Below are positions 58,921 to 64,000 of a DNA stretch of 64,000 nt, one piece after another (position 1 is the stretch's first letter; each line of letters begins with the position of its first letter). Below the pieces are notes generated by a model, which saw only the letters and a program-made list of their open reading frames with translations, searched no databases and was not told the origin of the DNA. The translations under genes and the position numbers were made by a program. This DNA comes from Apteryx mantelli (taxonomy: Eukaryota; Chordata; Aves; Apterygiformes; Apterygidae): positions 38,446,668-38,510,667 of the forward strand of contig NC_089981.1 in assembly GCF_036417845.1 (NCBI RefSeq). The letters are read 5' to 3'.

Positions 58921-61900
58921 ATGAGAAAGGATATAAACAGCAGCTCACCAGAAACCACAGAGTTTTACCAAGTGGCTTTGACACTTGCCAAATACCTTTA
59001 AGCCGATAAAGATCCGATTTGTACTTCAGAGGTAACCTGATTAGCAGCCAATTTGAATCTGGAATATGTTAATTGGTACAAACATCACTAAATCACTTTC
59101 TTTAACCTATATGAAGTAGTGTGAATGAGCGATAGTGAAGGTCAACGCAGCCTGGGGAGTCATAGAAAATGATTACTTGTGTATCTACCCACAATAAAAT
59201 AGAAGGATTAGTAATAAAATGTAATTGTATGTGCACACAAAAAATTACACTGGAAGGTATCCAAGGTCAATCCAGCACTGTGAATTTAAGAAAAAAACAA
59301 ATTAAATCTTCCCATACAAGCAAAATCTAGTCAAACACCACCCATTTTGTCAGGATTCCTGCCTCACTCAGTGTCCAATATAGACAGGGCTCACTAAATG
59401 AGCACCTATTCCTTGTTTTATTTCATTCAACAGGAAGACTTATGGCTTGTTCATCACACAGTCTGAGGAAAGAAATGTTTGTTTTCTCATAAGCTTTCTA
59501 TAGCTTTCATAAGTTCAGTATCTGTGTGCCTCACAAATATTAATAGGTATTAGCATAAGAATGGATATATTTTGAATACTTTAGTGACAACTTGGAAATG
59601 GTAGCTGAAGCACAGAGACATTAGTGTTGAAAAGGTGCAGTAATGTAAACTGCCTAGTCTGAAACCTTCCTGACATGTTATTTCATAGTGATTGTCACTG
59701 CCAAGACATCATTTATGTTCACCGTGCGGCATGGCTGATTTCAGTTTCAGATGCTCACCATATTTGCCAGACGTCGTGGTGTCAGGCTGGGCATTCAGAA
59801 AACAAAGCCAGACCATTTGCTGCAGTATATTACTGGCATCATGTGGGAAGCTGGTGGCGGAGATGACACCAACATCTGATTCTCCAGGGTGGCACTGGAC
59901 TAATTCTGCCTTGAAAACCTTTCATTCACTTTATACTTTCTGCTGCCATAACAAAGCAACTAGGGATCCTATACACAGCTGCCTCCTTCATTCCCCTCAC
60001 TTGTGTCACTCCCAGCACAGGACCGTTCCTTGTGCTGAGTGAGGCAGGGGTCCTACTGAAAAAAAAGCAAGTGATGATGTACTGAGGCATAATGCATATA
60101 TGCCAAGAAAGTGAATTTGTGTTCTAATGTTAAATTCTAAGAAGCATTCCTGCTTACTTGGACGTCTTCCCCCCAGAAATCTCCATACTTGGTCAAATGT
60201 ACACATATCTCTTGCAGATGAAAAAGAAGCATTTTCCTAACACCAGACTGACTGTCCACACTAGTTCAGGTTGCAGGTCCATTGGCAGCATGAGGCCTTT
60301 ACAAGCAATTGTTCTCAAAATTCAGCTTAACATGGACAAAACATGTCTTCTGCTAATCTCATTCTCCAAAGGGGTTGCAGAAGTTCTTGAAAAAAAAAAA
60401 AATCCTAAATTGTCAGAAACCTTTGTCCAAATCTGATAAATCTTTAAGTATCTATAAATAATCTTAAAAAGGAAGGATTAATGAATCTTTTCTATAGACA
60501 GCATTAACCAGCTTTTTTTTAATATAAAATGAAGCATGATATAATAAAATGTCATTTTTTAAAAAATAAGTAATTGTCGACCTGAAGTGACTGACTGCAG
60601 GCATTTCTTGGCGCAGTATTAAACTGTTTTTTTTGAGTAATCAATTTAAAAAAAAACAAACAGGGCAGGGCAGTATTTCTCATTTGAAGACCATAAATCA
60701 TGGCAGATGCACAGGACACTGGCATTGTGCTGTGCCTTCCTTTTTCATGTTGTATTGCCTGAAAACAGCTGGGTATTACAACCTTTCACTATTCCCTCCA
60801 TGTTTCAATTACCTGGTAAAAAGCAAAAAACCCTGTATTTTTAGCTTCAGACAGAGTTTTCTACATTAAAAAGCTGTTCTTCTCATCTGTGCTTTATAAG
60901 CAACAATAATTTGTGTAATATAAAGGGAGATGCAGTATTTCAGGGAATTCCTTTTAACTTTCATACTGAAGTGCTTGGTAGCCTTTATCAAAAGACTCCT
61001 CACCCCTTAACAGACTCTCTTTAATTGGCCACTTGCATGGTCAGTTAATATACTGCAGTAGAAACCAAGTGGTAAAGTGTGAGCAACTGAATCTGGTACT
61101 ATAAACTCAGTGACCACTCTGAAACCTATGGCTATTTATATACAAGCCAGTGTTTTGTCATGCTGATTTTTATTAGCACAGATTAGATACAGACAACTTG
61201 GTAGATGTCACAGAGGAGTCAGAAAATGTTAAGCACAGACCATTTAAGACAGGCAAGTCTGCAAATGGGTGATGGTGCGTGAAGCCAAGTGTCTCCTCTG
61301 CCACTGGCAAGTGCCCAACTCTGCCTGGGCACTCCATCAAGGATGCAACCAGCCACCACGATATCTGCCTATGGGCCAGGACTGGCACTGGTTCCCTTGG
61401 TTTATCTTACGTGATGGCTGGACCACCAGTCTGATGTGGGGTGAAATGTGCCTGGCTTACAGAAGGGGTTAATCCACTTTCAGGAAAGATTTCAATAGTT
61501 GTTCAGTGCAAAGAAATGTTTGTCAGAGGATGCCAGAAGCCCTGGGCATGCCTGGAGCCTAGCAATGCTCCCAGTGATTTCAGAAATGCAGCACAACATT
61601 GTATACCATGGCAGTTTATTGGTGTTAAAATTCACTCTCACCTTCAGTGAGTTTCTTTCACTACCTCCAAAGGCAAAGGGAGAAAGGCTGGGTTAGCAAT
61701 GAAGTAAAAACAGGTGATGCTAGAGGAGAAAGAAAAGTTCTCAAGAGTTCTCTGCAACATCTCAAGCTACTCCCTTTGCGGTGGCAACAGGCTCTTTAAT
61801 CTTCCTGTGGGTAAGACAACTACTGAATTCATGCAATACAACTATTCTGGGTGCTATGAACCCACAAAACCACCACGCTGAAATCTCACCTTGCTAAGAG

Positions 61901-64000
61901 CCAAGTCTTAGGAATTACCTCTGATCTTAATATTATAATGGAATGTCTCCCCAGTGCTCAGACAAATTCTTTTCCCCAGCTGTAATTTTTGGCTATAGTT
62001 TTGGAAGACCCTGCAGTCTTCCAAATTTATGTTTGTTCATTGTTTACAAACAGTGTAAACAAAAAGTTAATTGTGAAAAATTATTATATATGTTTGCTTG
62101 CCTATTCATTCTGATTCTATTCATAGGAGCATTAAACACACAACGTCTATCCTTGTTCAGTAAAAAAAATAAAAATCTATGCTGCATACTTATAGAACCT
62201 GTATAGCTTCACAGAGAAATTGCTCTTGCTCAAAGTGAGGACACTGACCATTCACAGCTCATTTATTGGCATCCCCTTTCTAAGAACAGGGAAGGGAATA
62301 TCATTCAGTGGAAAATGGAAAAGTCTGTATCTCAGATCTGGCTTTCTTGGCATCTGGCTTTCTATTTCACATAGCCCTTAGCTGAACAAACTCCCTTTGC
62401 CATCAAGGAATGCAAGATGAAACCTGAATATTGTCATTCCCATTACATATCCTTCCTTAATCCTAGGAAGGGGTTTATCCATGAGTAAAACTGAAAGTAT
62501 AGAGATTTGACCTGGTGTGCATGTGGCAAGTGTGCATGAGCACATATGCATTAGTATTTATAAATAAAAATTGTGCAAGTGGATCTTGCCGTAAGGTGTG
62601 CTACAAAGCACTTTATCTCTGTATACACCTGTAAGAGTGTAATCAGTATTTGTAAAAGGAGACAGTATCTTAAATCAAACAGGTAACCCTAGAATATCTA
62701 AAATCAATGTAAACTTATTTCACTGAAGCATGGCAGACAGAGAGAGCAGCACTCTTTAAAGCCAAGGAAAAGGCAATCAGGTTTCATTTGTATGACTAAC
62801 ACCCAGCAACACAAGCCCCCGAACTGGTTTGTCTCTAGTCATTAATTTTAGATGCTGCATGAAAAGCTGTTGTTGTTAATAAGCACACAGCTAATACAAA
62901 TAAGAATGCTAATTTGTGGCACATGGAAGTCTGCAGATTTATAATCAAGTTCATGAATCTGGACTGTCCTGGATAAATTCCAACTCTGGGTGAATTTTAG
63001 CTGAATAAGAAATCCAGATTGGCATTCCTAAAGGATCTGGCATAGACGCAAAGGCTCCCCTACCTTTGTGAAAATGAAATAGCAATTTTTGTCTTTCATT
63101 ACAGAATGCATTCCACTCTATATAGTTAAAATCAATATGAGGGTGCCATATGTTGTAAATGTTTATCATTTATTATGCATTTAAATGTGCACAGCACATA
63201 CACCACAGTCTTGAACAGCACCTGTATAAAACTACAGACAGATTCTGGTAAATGGTGAAAGCTCATACCATGTAACATTGTTATCAAGGTTTTATCACAA
63301 TTTTTCAGCGTTACAACTACTACCTCTGAATATATCTTGTGCGAGGCTGTCAGTTGTGGATTTCAATGGAGTGAAAAGTGACAAAGAACCATTCCCAGGC
63401 AAATTCTTTGTGATCTGGTTTTGCTGTCTGAAACTTGGAACAAAATCATCTGTTGTCAGAGGTAGTGGTGATAATTACACAATGATCACTCACATATAGG
63501 AAACACAGAAAGTACAGAAATCCCCCAAATTAAAGAAAAAAAATCCTTAGGCATGACATTTCCTAGGTTATCTCTTGATTTGGCTTCTTTTTTTTAATTA
63601 TTATTTTTGTTTTGACAGAAGCTGGCTTGAGGTATGGTCCTGCTCTACTCTGATTTTACTGAACTTTGGTGAGTAGATTTTGTCTTCAAGGTCATTTGTA
63701 AGTAGGCAAGTGTATATGATTCCAATAGAACAAAAACTTTTGTATAGGAATGTAAAAAGAAAAAAAGCCAAACTCAAATTACCTGCAGCCTTGAGATTTG
63801 CATATAGTTAAAAATAATTTGTTCAAATTGGAAGATGATCTGTAAACATCTTCTAATTCGCTAAACATTGTGGTTAGTCCCAGTTACAACTTAATGTATT
63901 GATGTCACAAAGAAAATATGTCATTTAAAGAAATGAAAGAAAAAAAGCAAAAGTAAAGGATTCTTTTTGTGATTCCCCCATAATCAAACCTGTCTTTTCC
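58921..64000. other. Gene-free interval to the window end
   Basis: AT-rich DNA with no recognisable exon, RNA gene or clear repeat. FGF4 is expected further right by synteny, but no FGF exon is seen here. Open frames are short and chance-like. Confidence 0.6.

Noticed and set aside
37320-64000. FGF4 exons expected by synteny
   Set aside because: No FGF core motif found on either strand; FGF4 probably lies beyond the window.
1-64000. CRISPR arrays, prokaryotic operons, tRNA genes
   Set aside because: Intron-containing vertebrate genes throughout; no repeat-spacer arrays and no cloverleaf noticed by reading.

Overview
This is a stretch of vertebrate nuclear genome, most likely avian. It is intron-rich, mostly AT-rich with two strong CpG islands, poor in interspersed repeats, and the few repeats I recognise are CR1-type LINE ends and a 5S-rRNA-derived SINE. 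The coding exons belong to the amniote cyclin D1 neighbourhood (human 11q13 order CCND1 - LTO1/ORAOV1 - FGF19 - FGF4 - FGF3). I cannot name the species.

Layout. Positions 1-3920 are the last intron of CCND1 (+ strand). The final coding exon lies at 3921-4076 and a long AU-rich 3'UTR follows to about 7690. Positions 7.7-19.1 kb hold no gene I can recognise, except that the unfound last exon of LTO1 should lie there. LTO1 (- strand) has four recognisable coding exons at 25198-25140, 24643-24538, 21683-21613 and 19222-19105, with a CpG-island promoter at about 24.9-25.8 kb. Positions 25.8-30.5 kb are intergenic and carry an old CR1-like fragment, a 34-base poly(A) and a 5S-derived SINE. FGF19 (- strand) is complete: exon 1 36010-35776, exon 2 35682-35579, exon 3 32372-32040, encoding 223 residues, with a TATA box at 36150-36156 and a probable poly(A) signal at 30546-30551. 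From 37.3 to 64 kb no gene is recognisable. This is the gene-free flank toward FGF4, with possible enhancer-like segments, a long inverted repeat (53.0-53.2 kb) and a polypurine minisatellite (58.0-58.4 kb).

The most interesting observation is a diverged second copy of FGF19 exon 3 inside FGF19 intron 2 (34955-35143, - strand), only about 430 bases downstream of exon 2. Its protein frame is open for 62 codons. The acceptor AG at the ancestral junction is lost, but a nearby AAG with an upstream pyrimidine-rich tract would splice in frame from exon 2. It is either a decayed tandem exon duplication or an unrecognised alternative terminal exon that would yield a FGF19 without its beta-Klotho-binding tail.

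Functionally the three genes are independent: cyclin D1 drives G1/S, LTO1 is an adaptor for cytosolic iron-sulfur loading of ABCE1, and FGF19 is a secreted FGF. They are linked by conserved synteny, and regulatory DNA for the FGF cluster is expected in the right-hand half.
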